Source: Actinophytocola sp044466355
Lineage (GTDB): Bacteria > Actinomycetota > Actinomycetes > Mycobacteriales > Pseudonocardiaceae
Assembly: GCF_044466355.1 (NCBI RefSeq)
Contig: NZ_JBITMQ010000014.1
Span: 186,001 to 250,000 of the forward strand
DNA length: 64,000 nucleotides
Direction of reading: 5' to 3'
Part shown: positions 26,191 through 35,504 of the stretch, in pieces
Position numbering within the stretch: position 1 is the first letter of the stretch
Layout of the letters: each line of letters starts with the position of its first letter
The notes under the pieces: model-generated
What the model saw: only the letters and a program-made list of their open reading frames with translations
What the model was told of the DNA's origin: nothing
Database searches by the model: none
Translations under genes and position numbers: made by a program

Positions 26191-27594
26191 CTAGTTCGCA
26201 GGCAGGATGTTCACGTGCCGCAGCGTGCCGTACAGGTTCATCACGGCCAGCGCGAGCGGCAGCAGCACCGCGATGCAGATGGCCTCGATGATCTCCACGG
26301 TCCTGCGCAGCGGCGGTGAGAAGCGCTGCTCCGGGAAGATCACGCCGAGCACCAGTGCCGCGGCGGCGATCAGCACGAGCGTGCCGAAGACCCACAGCAG
26401 CCGGTCGAACGTGTCCGCGCCGATCAGCCAGCCGATCATGATGCCCGCGGCCGACAACATGCCGGTGGCGAGCAGTGCGATGGCCTGGCTGCCGTTGGCG
26501 TAGGTGCGGGCACGCAGCAGCAGCACGAGCGTCGCGGAGACGGCCATCGCGATGGCCCAGAAGTCCGACTTGCTCGCGGTGATGATCGCCGAGATCGCGG
26601 CCGCGCTGCCGAGGCCGATGATCATGCCGGTCATGTACTCGTGCGCGAGACCGGCGCGGCGCTCGATGGACCGGTAGTCCGGGAAGCCCGCGTCCTCCTT
26701 GAGGTCCTCCGCGTTGCCCGGCACGTTCGGCAGCGGCAGCCTGGCCAGCTGGATCGTGACCCTCGGCAGCATCGACAGCGCGGCGAGCGAGACGGCGGCC
26801 GTGCCCGCGGCGATGCCCGGCGCGGGGTGGGCGATCAGGGTGCCGATGGCGAACGCGATGACCCCGATCAGCGCGGCCGAACCGGCCGCGACGAACGTGG
26901 TCACCCCGGCACCGATCAGCATGATCGACGCCGACGACACGATCAGCACGAGCGCGCACGCGAGCAGCAGGCTGGCCCGTCCGGTCGCGCCGGGCACGAT
27001 GTAGAGGCCCGCGACGAACGCCATGGGCAACCCGCCCGCGGCCGCGATCAGCACACCGGCGGTCTCGGCCTGGTAGCCGCGTGCGATCACCGCGCCGAGC
27101 GCGACGCACACGACGGCGGCGGCGCCCGCGGCGACGGACGCACCGATGTGGGACCCGCCGAACAGCGGGCCGGTCATCAGCACGGTGAGGGCCGCGACGA
27201 TCAGCGCCAGCGCGCCCGCGATGTAGCCGATGCGGTTCGCGGTCTGCTTGGTCCACGGCCGGTAGCTGTCCGGTGACGACTCGGCGATGGCGTCGACGAC
27301 GTCGTCGTACAGGGGCGGCGGCGGGTTCTCCGCGCGCTTGCGCAGCTGCAGCAGCTCGCCGTCGACGATGCCGAGCGACGCGAGCGTGCGGCTCGGGTCG
27401 AGCGGGCTGTCACCCAGCTTGGCCAGGCACCACCCGCCGTGGCGGGCGCCGCCGTCCGGCGTGGCCTCCTTGGCCATCTCCAGCAGCATCGGCAGCAGGT
27501 CCGCCACCGCGACACCCGCGGGGAGCGCGACGTCGATGCGCGTTCTCGGCGCGACCACCGTCACCCGGCTGAACACTGTCGTACCGGTAGCCAC
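26191..27594 (-). CDS. eccD: Type VII secretion integral membrane protein EccD
   Basis: The 467-residue protein starts at ATG 27594. Residues ~1-90 form the ubiquitin-like cytoplasmic domain (VFSRVTVVAPRTRIDVALP ... LGIVDGELLQLRKR). About eleven membrane helices follow (IGYIAGALALIVAALTVLM first). This is the standard EccD layout, the main membrane pore partner of EccC. It is divergent from eccC with 135 bases between starts, which must hold both promoters. Confidence 0.93.
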   Translation of the reverse strand: MATGTTVFSRVTVVAPRTRIDVALPAGVAVADLLPMLLEMAKEATPDGGARHGGWCLAKLGDSPLDPSRTLASLGIVDGELLQLRKRAENPPPPLYDDVVDAIAESSPDSYRPWTKQTANRIGYIAGALALIVAALTVLMTGPLFGGSHIGASVAAGAAAVVCVALGAVIARGYQAETAGVLIAAAGGLPMAFVAGLYIVPGATGRASLLLACALVLIVSSASIMLIGAGVTTFVAAGSAALIGVIAFAIGTLIAHPAPGIAAGTAAVSLAALSMLPRVTIQLARLPLPNVPGNAEDLKEDAGFPDYRSIERRAGLAHEYMTGMIIGLGSAAAISAIITASKSDFWAIAMAVSATLVLLLRARTYANGSQAIALLATGMLSAAGIMIGWLIGADTFDRLLWVFGTLVLIAAAALVLGVIFPEQRFSPPLRRTVEIIEAICIAVLLPLALAVMNLYGTLRHVNILPAN

Positions 27595-27729
27595 CCCGCA
27601 GCCCCCTCACCTGTCGTCTTGCGATAACCACCCAATGCCGTCGGTGGCGGCCCCTAGTATGGCCTTGCCGCTCGCGGCTCGTGCGCGGGTTCGGCCAAGT
27701 TGGGGATCTATCGGGATGAGGGGTACACG

Positions 27730-30700
27730 GTGAGCACGCTTCAGTTCAAGCGTTCACCCAGGCTCGCTGCGCCGCGGCAGCCCGGCGGCGAGGTCCACCT
27801 CGAGCCGCCACCCGAGGTGCCCCGCGTCATCCCGGGCAACATCCTGATGAAGCTCATGCCCGTCGTGATGGTCGTCGCGATGCTGGGCATGATGGCCCTG
27901 ATGTTCACCGCGGGCGGCGCCATCGGCCGCAACCCGGTGACGCTGCTGTTCCCGATGATGATGATGTTCTCGATGGTCGGCATGTTCGGCCAGAACCGGG
28001 GCGGCGGCCCGAAGAAGGCCGAGATGAACGAGGACCGCAAGGACTACCTGCGGTACCTCGGCCAGATGCGTGACCGGGCCCGTGAGGCCTCGCTCGACCA
28101 GCGCGCCGCGCTGGAGTGGGTGCACCCCGACCCGCAGGCGCTGTGGTCCATGGCCACCAGCCGCCGCATGTGGGAGCGCCGCCAGTCCGACCCCGACTTC
28201 TGCCACCTGCGCGCGGGCCGCGGCAGCCAGCGCCTCGCGACCCGGCTCGTGCCGCCGCAGACCGGCCCGGTCGACGAGCTGGAGCCGATCGCCACGCTCG
28301 CGCTGCGCCGGTTCGTGCGCGCGCACTCGATCGTCCCCGAGCTGCCGATCCAGGTCGCGATCCGCGGCTTCGCGGCCGTGGGCCTGTCCGGTGACAAGGA
28401 GCTGACCCGCGGCCTCGCCCGCGCGCTGCTCGCCCAGCTCGTGACGTTCCACACGCCCGACGACGTGCTGATCGCGGTGGTCACCTCCGGCCGCGCGAAG
28501 GACGAGTGGGAGTGGGCGAAGTGGCTGCCCCACACCCAGCACCCGACGATGGTCGACGGCATCGGCCAGATGCGGATGATGGCCGGCTCGCTGGCCCAGG
28601 TGGAGGACTGGCTCGACGAGGAGCTGCGCGACCGGCAGCGGTTCACCCGCAACGCGCCGCCGCAGCCCGACCAGCCCCAGATCGTGATCGTCCTCGACGA
28701 CGGCGAGGTGACCCGCGAGGAGCAGATCATCCTCGAGGAGGGCCTGGTCGGCGTCACGCTGATGGACCTGTCCGAGAGCCTCGGCAACCTGACCGCCCGC
28801 CGCGGCCTGCGGCTCGTGGTCGAGGAGGACCGGCTGGGCGCCCGCAGCGCGTCAGGCGTCGAGTGGTTCGCGAGGCCCGACCAGATGTCCGTGGCCGAGG
28901 CGGAGGCGCTGGCCCGCAAGCTCTCGCCGTACCGGCTTGGCGCGGCCGCGGCGGATGACGGCGGCGAGGAGCCGCTGCTGTCCAACCCGACGCTGCTGGA
29001 GCTGCTCGGCATCCCGGGCGACCCGATGACGTTCGACGTGCAGCAGGCGTGGCGGCCACGGCCCATCCGTGACCGCTACCGCGTGCCGTTCGGCGTCGGC
29101 GAGTTCGGCCAGCCCGTCGAGCTGGACATCAAGGAAGCGGCGATGGAGGGCATGGGCCCGCACGGCCTGTGCATCGGCGCGACCGGTTCCGGCAAGTCCG
29201 AGTTCTTGCGCACGCTCGTGCTGGGCATGCTCGCCACGCACTCGTCGACGACGCTCAACTTCGTCCTCGTCGACTTCAAGGGTGGCGCCACGTTCCTCGG
29301 GCTGGACTCCGCGCCGCACGTCGCCGCGACGATCACCAACCTGCAGGACCAGCTGACCCTGGTCGACCGCATGAAGGACGCGCTCGCCGGTGAGATGAAC
29401 CGGCGGCAGGAGGCGCTGAAGAACGGCGGCAACTTCAAGAACGTGTGGGAGTACGAGAAGGCCCGCGAGAACGGCGCCGACCTCGACCCGCTGCCCGCGC
29501 TGTTCATCGTGGTCGACGAGTTCTCCGAGCTGCTGAGCGCCAAGCCGGACTTCATCGACCTGTTCGTCGCCATCGGCCGTCTTGGCCGTTCGCTCCAGAT
29601 GCACATGCTGCTGGCCTCGCAGCGCCTGGAGGAGGGCAAGCTGCGCGGTCTGGACTCGCACCTGTCGTACCGGATCGGTCTGAAGACGTTCTCCGCGGCC
29701 GAGTCCCGTGCCGCGATCGGTGTGCCGGACGCGTTCGAGCTGCCGTCGATTCCCGGCTCCGGTTACCTCAAGTTCGACACGTCGACGATGGTGCGGTTCA
29801 AGGCGTCGTACGTGTCCGGGCCGTACCGCCCGGCGGGCATCCAGACCGTCGGCCCGGCCGCGGTGGTCACCGGCGACCGGCGCGCGAAGCTGTTCGTGCC
29901 GGACTACGTCGAGATCCCGAAGGAGCCCGAGAAGCCGGTCGAGGTGGTCCAGGAGGCGCCGAGGCAGGAGAGCAACCAGCCGACGGAGCCCAGCGAGCTG
30001 GACGTCATCGTGTCCCGGCTGCAGGGCCAGGGCCCGCCCGCGCACGAGGTGTGGCTGCCGCCGCTGGACACCCCGAACTCGCTCGACACGCTCCTGCCGC
30101 CGCTGCAGCCGACCGAGGACCGCGGCCTCTCGCCCGCGGGCTTCTTCGGCAACGGCAGGCTCCAGCCGCCGCTCGGCCTGATCGACAAGCCGTTCGAACA
30201 GCGCCGTGACCTGCTGTGGGCCGACTTCTCCGGCGCCGCCGGGCACGCCGCGGTCGCCGGCGGTCCGCAGTCCGGCAAGTCGATGCTCGTGCGTACGTTG
30301 ATCATGTCGATGGCGCTCACGCACACCGCGGAGGAGGCGCAGTTCTACTGCGTCGACCTCGGTGGTGGCACGCTCGGCACGTTGCAGGGCCTGCCGCACG
30401 TCGGTGGTGTCGCCGGCCGTCTCGACCCGGACAAGGTGCGCCGCATCGTGGCCGAGGTCGCGGGCCTGGTTTCCATGCGCGAGCAGGTGTTCCGGGACAA
30501 CCAGATCGACTCCATGACCGACTTCCGCAACCGCAAGCGCCGCGGTGAGCTGCGGGAGGACCCGTGGGGTGACGTGTTCCTCGTCATCGACGGCTGGCTG
30601 AACTTCCGCCAGGAGTTCGACGCCATCGAGTCGCAGGTGCTGAACATCGCCGCGCAGGGTCTGTCCTACGGCGTGCACGTGATCGTCACAGCCAACCGGT

Positions 30701-31731
30701 GGGCGGAGATCCGGCCCGCGATGAAGGACCTCCTCGGCACCCGCTTCGAGCTGCGACTCGGTGACGCGAGCGAGTCCGAGGTGGACCGCCGCGTCGCGGT
30801 CAACGTGCCGGAGGGCCGTCCCGGTCGCGGTCTGTCCCGCGACAAGCTGCACTTCCTCGTCGGCCTGCCGCGCATCGACGGGTCGAGCAACCACGAGGAC
30901 GTGGCGCAGGGCGTCCAGGACGCCATCGCCAAGATCAACCAGGCGTGGCGGGGCAGGCGGGCGCCGCAGGTGCGGCTGCTGCCCGACCAGATGCCGTACG
31001 AGGAGCTGCTGGCGCAGGACAAGTTCCGCGAGTCCAAGCTCATCCCGATCGGTGTCAACGAGGACGAGCTCGCGCCGGTGTACCTGGACTTCGACGCTGA
31101 CCCGCACTTCTTCGCGCTGATGGACGGCGAGTCCGGCAAGACGAACCTGATGCGCACGATCGTCCGGGGCATCACCGAGCGGTACACGCCGAAGGAGGCC
31201 GTTGTCGTCCTGATCGACTACCGGCGCACCATGCTGGGCTTCATCGAGACGAAGCACCTGCTGGCGTACGCCGTGTCGTCGAACCAACTGGGCGGCATCG
31301 TCACCGAGGTAAAGAAGTCGCTGCAGAAGCGGCTCCCCGGCCCGGACGTCACACAGGAACAGCTCAAGACCCGGTCCTGGTGGAAGGGCCCGGAGCTGTT
31401 CGTCGTCTGCGACGACTACGACCTGGTGTGCCCACCGCAGAACAACCCGCTGCAGCCGCTCGCCGAGTTCATCCCGCAGGCCAAGGACGTCGGCCTGCAC
31501 ATCGTGGTGGCACGCCGCACCGGTGGCGCCTCCCGCGCGATGTACGACCCGGTGCTCGGCAAGCTGAAGGAGATCGCGCAGCCGGGTCTGCAGGGCAGCG
31601 GCGACAAGGGCGAGGGCGCCCTGATCGGCAACGTCCGCCCGTCGGCCATGCCCCCCGGCCGGGGCACGATGGTCAGCCGCAAGACGGGCCAGCAGCTCAT
31701 CCAGGTGGCCTGGATCCAGCCGGAGGCCTGA
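27730..31731 (+). CDS. eccC: Type VII secretion ATPase EccC (EccCa+EccCb fused)
   Basis: GTG 27730 is preferred because GAGGGG precedes it. The 1333-residue protein has two N-terminal membrane helices (~40-90) and three FtsK/SpoIIIE ATPase modules. Module 1 has Walker A GATGSGKS (~482) and Walker B LFIVVDEF. Module 2 has GGPQSGKS (~843) and a degenerate Walker B, FLVIDGW, lacking the catalytic acid. Module 3 has DGESGKTN (~1130) and LFVVCDDYDLV. This is a single-chain EccC as in ESX-4 and Streptomyces/Bacillus-type systems. It recognises substrate C-termini and powers export. Confidence 0.95.
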   Translation: MSTLQFKRSPRLAAPRQPGGEVHLEPPPEVPRVIPGNILMKLMPVVMVVAMLGMMALMFTAGGAIGRNPVTLLFPMMMMFSMVGMFGQNRGGGPKKAEMNEDRKDYLRYLGQMRDRAREASLDQRAALEWVHPDPQALWSMATSRRMWERRQSDPDFCHLRAGRGSQRLATRLVPPQTGPVDELEPIATLALRRFVRAHSIVPELPIQVAIRGFAAVGLSGDKELTRGLARALLAQLVTFHTPDDVLIAVVTSGRAKDEWEWAKWLPHTQHPTMVDGIGQMRMMAGSLAQVEDWLDEELRDRQRFTRNAPPQPDQPQIVIVLDDGEVTREEQIILEEGLVGVTLMDLSESLGNLTARRGLRLVVEEDRLGARSASGVEWFARPDQMSVAEAEALARKLSPYRLGAAAADDGGEEPLLSNPTLLELLGIPGDPMTFDVQQAWRPRPIRDRYRVPFGVGEFGQPVELDIKEAAMEGMGPHGLCIGATGSGKSEFLRTLVLGMLATHSSTTLNFVLVDFKGGATFLGLDSAPHVAATITNLQDQLTLVDRMKDALAGEMNRRQEALKNGGNFKNVWEYEKARENGADLDPLPALFIVVDEFSELLSAKPDFIDLFVAIGRLGRSLQMHMLLASQRLEEGKLRGLDSHLSYRIGLKTFSAAESRAAIGVPDAFELPSIPGSGYLKFDTSTMVRFKASYVSGPYRPAGIQTVGPAAVVTGDRRAKLFVPDYVEIPKEPEKPVEVVQEAPRQESNQPTEPSELDVIVSRLQGQGPPAHEVWLPPLDTPNSLDTLLPPLQPTEDRGLSPAGFFGNGRLQPPLGLIDKPFEQRRDLLWADFSGAAGHAAVAGGPQSGKSMLVRTLIMSMALTHTAEEAQFYCVDLGGGTLGTLQGLPHVGGVAGRLDPDKVRRIVAEVAGLVSMREQVFRDNQIDSMTDFRNRKRRGELREDPWGDVFLVIDGWLNFRQEFDAIESQVLNIAAQGLSYGVHVIVTANRWAEIRPAMKDLLGTRFELRLGDASESEVDRRVAVNVPEGRPGRGLSRDKLHFLVGLPRIDGSSNHEDVAQGVQDAIAKINQAWRGRRAPQVRLLPDQMPYEELLAQDKFRESKLIPIGVNEDELAPVYLDFDADPHFFALMDGESGKTNLMRTIVRGITERYTPKEAVVVLIDYRRTMLGFIETKHLLAYAVSSNQLGGIVTEVKKSLQKRLPGPDVTQEQLKTRSWWKGPELFVVCDDYDLVCPPQNNPLQPLAEFIPQAKDVGLHIVVARRTGGASRAMYDPVLGKLKEIAQPGLQGSGDKGEGALIGNVRPSAMPPGRGTMVSRKTGQQLIQVAWIQPEA

Positions 31732-31740
31732 TCCGCGTCC

Positions 31741-31770
31741 GTGCCCGCGCCGGGGAACCGGCGCGGGCAC
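31741..31770. terminator. Strong hairpin between eccC and convergent tetR
   Basis: GTGCCCGCGCCGG and CCGGCGCGGGCAC form a perfect 13-bp stem with a GGAA tetraloop. It begins 10 bases after the eccC stop and ends 4 bases before the stop of the convergent regulator gene, so it can serve both. Confidence 0.8.
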
Positions 31771-31773
31771 CGG

Positions 31774-32307
31774 TCACGGGGTGAGCGTCGGCCACACGTG
31801 GTCGAACACGCGCTCGGCCGGGTACTCCTCGCCCGTCGCCAGCCAGTGGTAGACCAGCGGCCCGAACAGCAGGTCGCGGACCAGTTCCGGGTCGAGGCCG
31901 GCGCGGAGCTCGCCGCGCGTCACCCCACGCCGCACGACCTCCGCCACGAGTGCGTGCCGCCCGGCGAGGAAGCGCTCGTACAGCCCGAGTTCCGGCACCC
32001 GCCGGGCCTCGGCGTGCACGGCCAGCACCACCCACGACATGCCGTCCACCAGAGCGTGCGCGAGCAGCAGGAGGTCTTCGCGCGCGCTGCCGGTGTCCGG
32101 GTCGGCCATCGGGACGACCGAGGTGGTCAGCACGTGCGCCACGAGGTGCAGCTTCGTCGGCCACCGCCGGTACAGCGCGGGTCTGCTCACCCCGGCCCTG
32201 GTCGCGACGGCGTCGAGCGTCAGCGCGTCGAACCCGACGTCGTCGAGCAGGGCCAGGGTCGCCGCGGTGAGCGCGCGGTCGACTTCGGGATCACGGGGCC
32301 GGGGCAC
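31774..32307 (-). CDS. TetR-family transcriptional regulator
   Basis: A 177-residue protein from GTG 32307. The N-terminal helix-turn-helix reads ALLDDVGFDALTLDAVATRA then GVSRPALYRRWPTK, typical of TetR. The C-terminal ligand/dimer region is helical (TetR_C-like). It is divergent from the HXXEE gene, and a near-perfect palindrome lies between the two starts, so it most likely represses itself and its neighbour. Confidence 0.9.
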   Translation of the reverse strand: MPRPRDPEVDRALTAATLALLDDVGFDALTLDAVATRAGVSRPALYRRWPTKLHLVAHVLTTSVVPMADPDTGSAREDLLLLAHALVDGMSWVVLAVHAEARRVPELGLYERFLAGRHALVAEVVRRGVTRGELRAGLDPELVRDLLFGPLVYHWLATGEEYPAERVFDHVWPTLTP

Positions 32308-32315
32308 GTGGCCAT

Positions 32316-32340
32316 ATTACGATACAAGTTGTAATGTAAT
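32316..32340. promoter_or_regulatory. TetR operator palindrome
   Basis: Half-sites ATTACnnTACAA and TTGTAnnGTAAT are exact complements around a central G (25 bases in all). The site lies 8 bases from the tetR GTG and 4 bases from the HXXEE GTG, so it would cover both promoters. This AT-rich island stands out from the surrounding sequence. Confidence 0.8.
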
Positions 32341-32344
32341 AAGC

Positions 32345-32851
32345 GTGAGCGACAAGAAGATGACCTGGGGGCTCCTGGTCGCGTGGCTCGCGCACGACCT
32401 CGAGGAGCTGGCGACCATGTCGTCGTGGACGCGTGCACAGCCGAGGGTTCCCACGGTCACGCGGGCGGAGTCCGCCATCGCGATCGGCGCCGTGGGCGTC
32501 GTGATGGCGGCAGCGGCGGCCGACGGCGCGCGTACGGGCGGGCGGTCGCGCTTCTTCCAGACCGCGCTCACCGGCTTCGGCCTGCACGCCTTCACGCACC
32601 TCAGCGCGAGCGCGCTCTTCCGCGGCTACACGCCGGGCGTGCTGACCGCGCCGACGGTCGTCCTGCCGTACTCGGTGTGGGCGTGGCGCACGCTGCGCCG
32701 GGACGGCCGCTGGACCGGCGGCGGAACGGGTGCGCTGGCGTGGTTCCCGGTCGCGGTCGGGGCGGCGCACCTGATCGCGCGCGCCTGCCGGCGGCCCGCG
32801 GGTGGTCGACCCGGCGGACACTCCCTAACATCGGCTCTGGCGGGCCGGTGA
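32345..32851 (+). CDS. HXXEE-domain membrane protein
   Basis: Starting at GTG 32345 the product has 168 residues (ATG 32360 is an alternative). LLVAWLAHDLEELATM carries the His-x-x-Glu-Glu motif near the N-terminus and later helices include GFGLHAFTHLSASALF, with the further conserved His residues of HXXEE proteins. Four or five hydrophobic segments are seen. The family's role is unknown; it often sits next to TetR regulators. With that partner it interrupts the T7SS gene order. Confidence 0.78.
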   Translation: MSDKKMTWGLLVAWLAHDLEELATMSSWTRAQPRVPTVTRAESAIAIGAVGVVMAAAAADGARTGGRSRFFQTALTGFGLHAFTHLSASALFRGYTPGVLTAPTVVLPYSVWAWRTLRRDGRWTGGGTGALAWFPVAVGAAHLIARACRRPAGGRPGGHSLTSALAGR

Positions 32852-32866
32852 CGAGCAGGGGTGCGA

Positions 32867-34672
32867 ATGCGGGTAGCGGTCGACTTCGGCACCTCGAGCA
32901 CGTGCGTCGCGATCGTGGTCGCGGGCCGGGAACCGCAGGTCGTGACCGTCGACGGGCTCCCGCTGATGTCGTCAGCCGTCTACGCGGGCCGGGACGGCAA
33001 CCTGTTCGTCGGGCAGGAGGCGGACCGGCAGGCGGCGATCGACCCGTCGCGCTACGAGCCGCACCCCAAGCGCCGCATCGACGAGACGGAGCTGCTGCTC
33101 GGCGCGAGCGTCGTGCAGGTGCGGGACGTGATCCGCGCCGTGCTTAGCCGCGCGGTCGCCGAGGCCCGCCGGGTCGGCGGCGGCGCGGTCGTCGAGCAGC
33201 TGGTGCTCACCCACCCCGCCGACTGGGGCGGCGTCCGTGCCCGCGTGCTCCGCCAGGCGGGCAACGGCCTCGCGAACCGCATCGTGCTCGTGCCGGAGCC
33301 GGTCGCGGCCGCGGTGTTCCACGCGGCTCGGTTCCCGGGCGCGGGCAGGCCGCTCGCCGTGCTCGACCTCGGCGGCGGGACCGTGGACGTCAGCGTCGTC
33401 CGGCCGGGTCCCGCCGGGTACGAGGTGCTGGCGACGAAGGGCGACCACTCGTTCGGCGGCGCCGACATCGACCAGCTGCTGCTCGACCACGTCGGGTCGG
33501 TCGTCGCCGGGACCGACCCGGACGGCTGGCGCACCCTCGTCGAGGGGCGTGACCTGCCGGACCGAAGACGCAGGCGCGTCATCCACCAGGACGTGCGGGG
33601 CGCGAAGGAGACCCTGTCCCGGCACACCTACACCGACGTGCCGATGCCGCCGCCGTTCCCGGACGTGCACGTCACCAGGAACGACCTGGAACGCCTGATC
33701 ACCGACCCGGTCGACCGCGCGGCCCGGCTCACGGCCGCCACCGTCGCCGACGCCCGCCTGCGGCCCGCCGACCTGGCGGGGATCTTCCTCGTCGGCGGTT
33801 CGAGCCGGATCCCGCTGGTGTCGCGGCTGGTGCACCAGCGCTGCGGTGTCGTGCCGACCACCCTCGACCAGCCGGAGACCGTCGTCGCGCGGGGTGCGCT
33901 GCTCGCCGTGGCCCCGAACGCCACCCAGGACACCCCCGGAGCGGGCGCGGTGCTGCTGCCCGTGCCACGCGACCAGCAGCAGACCCGCCGCCTCACCCCG
34001 GCGCCGCCACCGCGTCCGCTCGCGCCGCCGCGGCCGAGCGCCCTGCTGGCCCCGCCGCCCGCACCGCCCAGCTCACGGCGTAAGCAGCTGCTGGTGGTGG
34101 GTGGCACCGCGGCCGTCCTCGCCGCCGCGGCGAGCCTGGCGGTCGTCCTGCTGGGCGGCGACTCCGAACGCGACCCGAAGGCCACGGCGACCACCGGGAC
34201 CGCGGCGACCGCCACGAGCGCCTCGCCGAGCAGGCTGATCGCGCAGTACGAGTACCGGTTCACGCTCCCGGACGGCTGGCTGCAGACCGGCGGTGACGCG
34301 GCCAAGCTGCGCACCGAACTCAAACCGGCCGACGCGAGAACGGGCGACGACGTGGTGTTCGTCGAACAGATCCGCCTGTCGTTCGACAGCACCGCGGACC
34401 GGGACCGCGCGGTCGACAAGCTGCGCGGCGACTTCCAGGCCGCGGGCGCCGCGTTCTCCGACTTCGACGCGGACGCGTCGTTCGCGGGCCGCGACGTGAT
34501 CCACTACCGGCAGTCCCTGCCGAACAAGGACGCCACGGTCGACTGGTACGTCCTGTTCGAGGGCCGCACCCAGGTGAGCGTCGGCTGCCAGCGCGAGAAC
34601 GCGGGCGACCGCGCCGACGACGTGGCCGCCGCGTGCGAAACCATCGTCTCGACGGTGACCATCACCGGGTGA
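32867..34672 (+). CDS. Hsp70-like protein with Rv3446c-type T7SS C-terminal domain
   Basis: ATG 32867 is chosen over GTG 32861 because AGGGG sits 5-6 bases upstream. The ~601-residue protein has an actin-like ATPase domain (VDFGTSSTCVAIV, VLDLGGGTVDVSVV, FLVGGSSRIPLVSRL), a Pro-rich linker, one membrane helix (LLVVGGTAAVLAAAASLAVV) and an outer ~150-residue domain (YEYRFTLPDGWLQTGGD...VGCQREN) of the type VII secretion-associated Rv3446c family (TIGR03931). In mycobacterial ESX-4 loci this protein lies between eccC and the esx pair, as here. A partner role in the secretion complex is plausible but unproven. Confidence 0.85.
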   Translation: MRVAVDFGTSSTCVAIVVAGREPQVVTVDGLPLMSSAVYAGRDGNLFVGQEADRQAAIDPSRYEPHPKRRIDETELLLGASVVQVRDVIRAVLSRAVAEARRVGGGAVVEQLVLTHPADWGGVRARVLRQAGNGLANRIVLVPEPVAAAVFHAARFPGAGRPLAVLDLGGGTVDVSVVRPGPAGYEVLATKGDHSFGGADIDQLLLDHVGSVVAGTDPDGWRTLVEGRDLPDRRRRRVIHQDVRGAKETLSRHTYTDVPMPPPFPDVHVTRNDLERLITDPVDRAARLTAATVADARLRPADLAGIFLVGGSSRIPLVSRLVHQRCGVVPTTLDQPETVVARGALLAVAPNATQDTPGAGAVLLPVPRDQQQTRRLTPAPPPRPLAPPRPSALLAPPPAPPSSRRKQLLVVGGTAAVLAAAASLAVVLLGGDSERDPKATATTGTAATATSASPSRLIAQYEYRFTLPDGWLQTGGDAAKLRTELKPADARTGDDVVFVEQIRLSFDSTADRDRAVDKLRGDFQAAGAAFSDFDADASFAGRDVIHYRQSLPNKDATVDWYVLFEGRTQVSVGCQRENAGDRADDVAAACETIVSTVTITG

Positions 34673-34691
34673 CGTCGGTACTGTTGCGCGC

Positions 34692-35282
34692 ATGACCGGG
34701 CAGGACGGCGGTTTTCCCCAGGCCGCACGGCGTTTCATGGCGGACGTCGACAGCGCGTTGACCAGGGCCCGGCGGGCCGCGCGCGAGGCGAGAGCCACGT
34801 CGGAGGACTTCCGTCGCAGCACCGGGGAGCTGGGCGCGCAGGCGAAGACGGGAAAACTGCGCGGAGTTCGCCGCGGTGACGTCCGGCCCACCACGCCGGA
34901 GTCCCGTGCGGACGCTGTGGAGTTCCGCACTGCCAACGGTTTTCCCGTCGAGGAGCTGCCCGACGCGGACGCGTTGATCGCCCGCCTGCCCGGGCGGGAA
35001 CCGGAACGCACCCCCGAGCAGGAGGACTTCTCCCAGCACCGGGTCCTGTTCGACGTAGACACCGAAACCGTCGAAACCAGCGGCGAACCGGAAGACGAGG
35101 AAATGGCCCGGATCGATTCACCGGATCCGGAACCGACCCGAACGAGTGTCGAGGATGAGGACTTTTCGCAACAGCGAATCCTCTTCGACGCGACCGCGGA
35201 AACCTACCGCCCGGAGGGCATGCCAGGCGGCGTGTTCGACCCGTCCGATCCGGAAACCGGCAGGTCAGAGCCGTCGTCGTAG
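34692..35282 (+). CDS. T7SS-locus hypothetical protein with EDFSQ repeats
   Basis: A 196-residue charged protein from ATG 34692, 19 bases after the Rv3446c-type gene. The N-terminus is a basic helix (SALTRARRAAREARATSEDF). The motif EDFSQHRVLFDVDTET recurs as EDFSQQRILFDATAET about 50 residues later. Related C-terminal motifs (DDFSNQSSW, DDDMSGRTW) occur in the small proteins at 46219 and 42353, so this may be a third, larger member of that set. No domain name is recognised. Confidence 0.7.
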   Translation: MTGQDGGFPQAARRFMADVDSALTRARRAAREARATSEDFRRSTGELGAQAKTGKLRGVRRGDVRPTTPESRADAVEFRTANGFPVEELPDADALIARLPGREPERTPEQEDFSQHRVLFDVDTETVETSGEPEDEEMARIDSPDPEPTRTSVEDEDFSQQRILFDATAETYRPEGMPGGVFDPSDPETGRSEPSS

Positions 35283-35411
35283 CGACGCGGGGACACCGGC
35301 GGCGGAAGGTGCCCACCCCGGCCGCGGCAGCGCTGTGGCCTGCGCGTTCCCGAGTGCGATCGCCGTGCGCGTTCACGCTCGCAACGACCTCCGACCAGAT
35401 GACGACAACGT

Positions 35412-35439
35412 GGAACCAGACATGGCAGGGTCTACGTCG
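35412..35439 (+). promoter_or_regulatory. SigM-type ECF promoter ahead of the esx pair
   Basis: GGAAC (35412-35416), an 18-base spacer and CGTCG (35435-35439) fit the published mycobacterial SigM consensus GGAAC-N16-18-CGTCR. SigM in M. tuberculosis drives esx gene pairs. The predicted leader is about 60 bases to the ATG at 35505. This 222-base gap is the largest in the T7SS core and holds nothing else I can name. Confidence 0.5.
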
Positions 35440-35504
35440 CAGGAGGCGTACGAACCCAAGAGCTTGTACGACCGATACAGACCCACTGAAGGGGGTTCTT
35501 TCTT

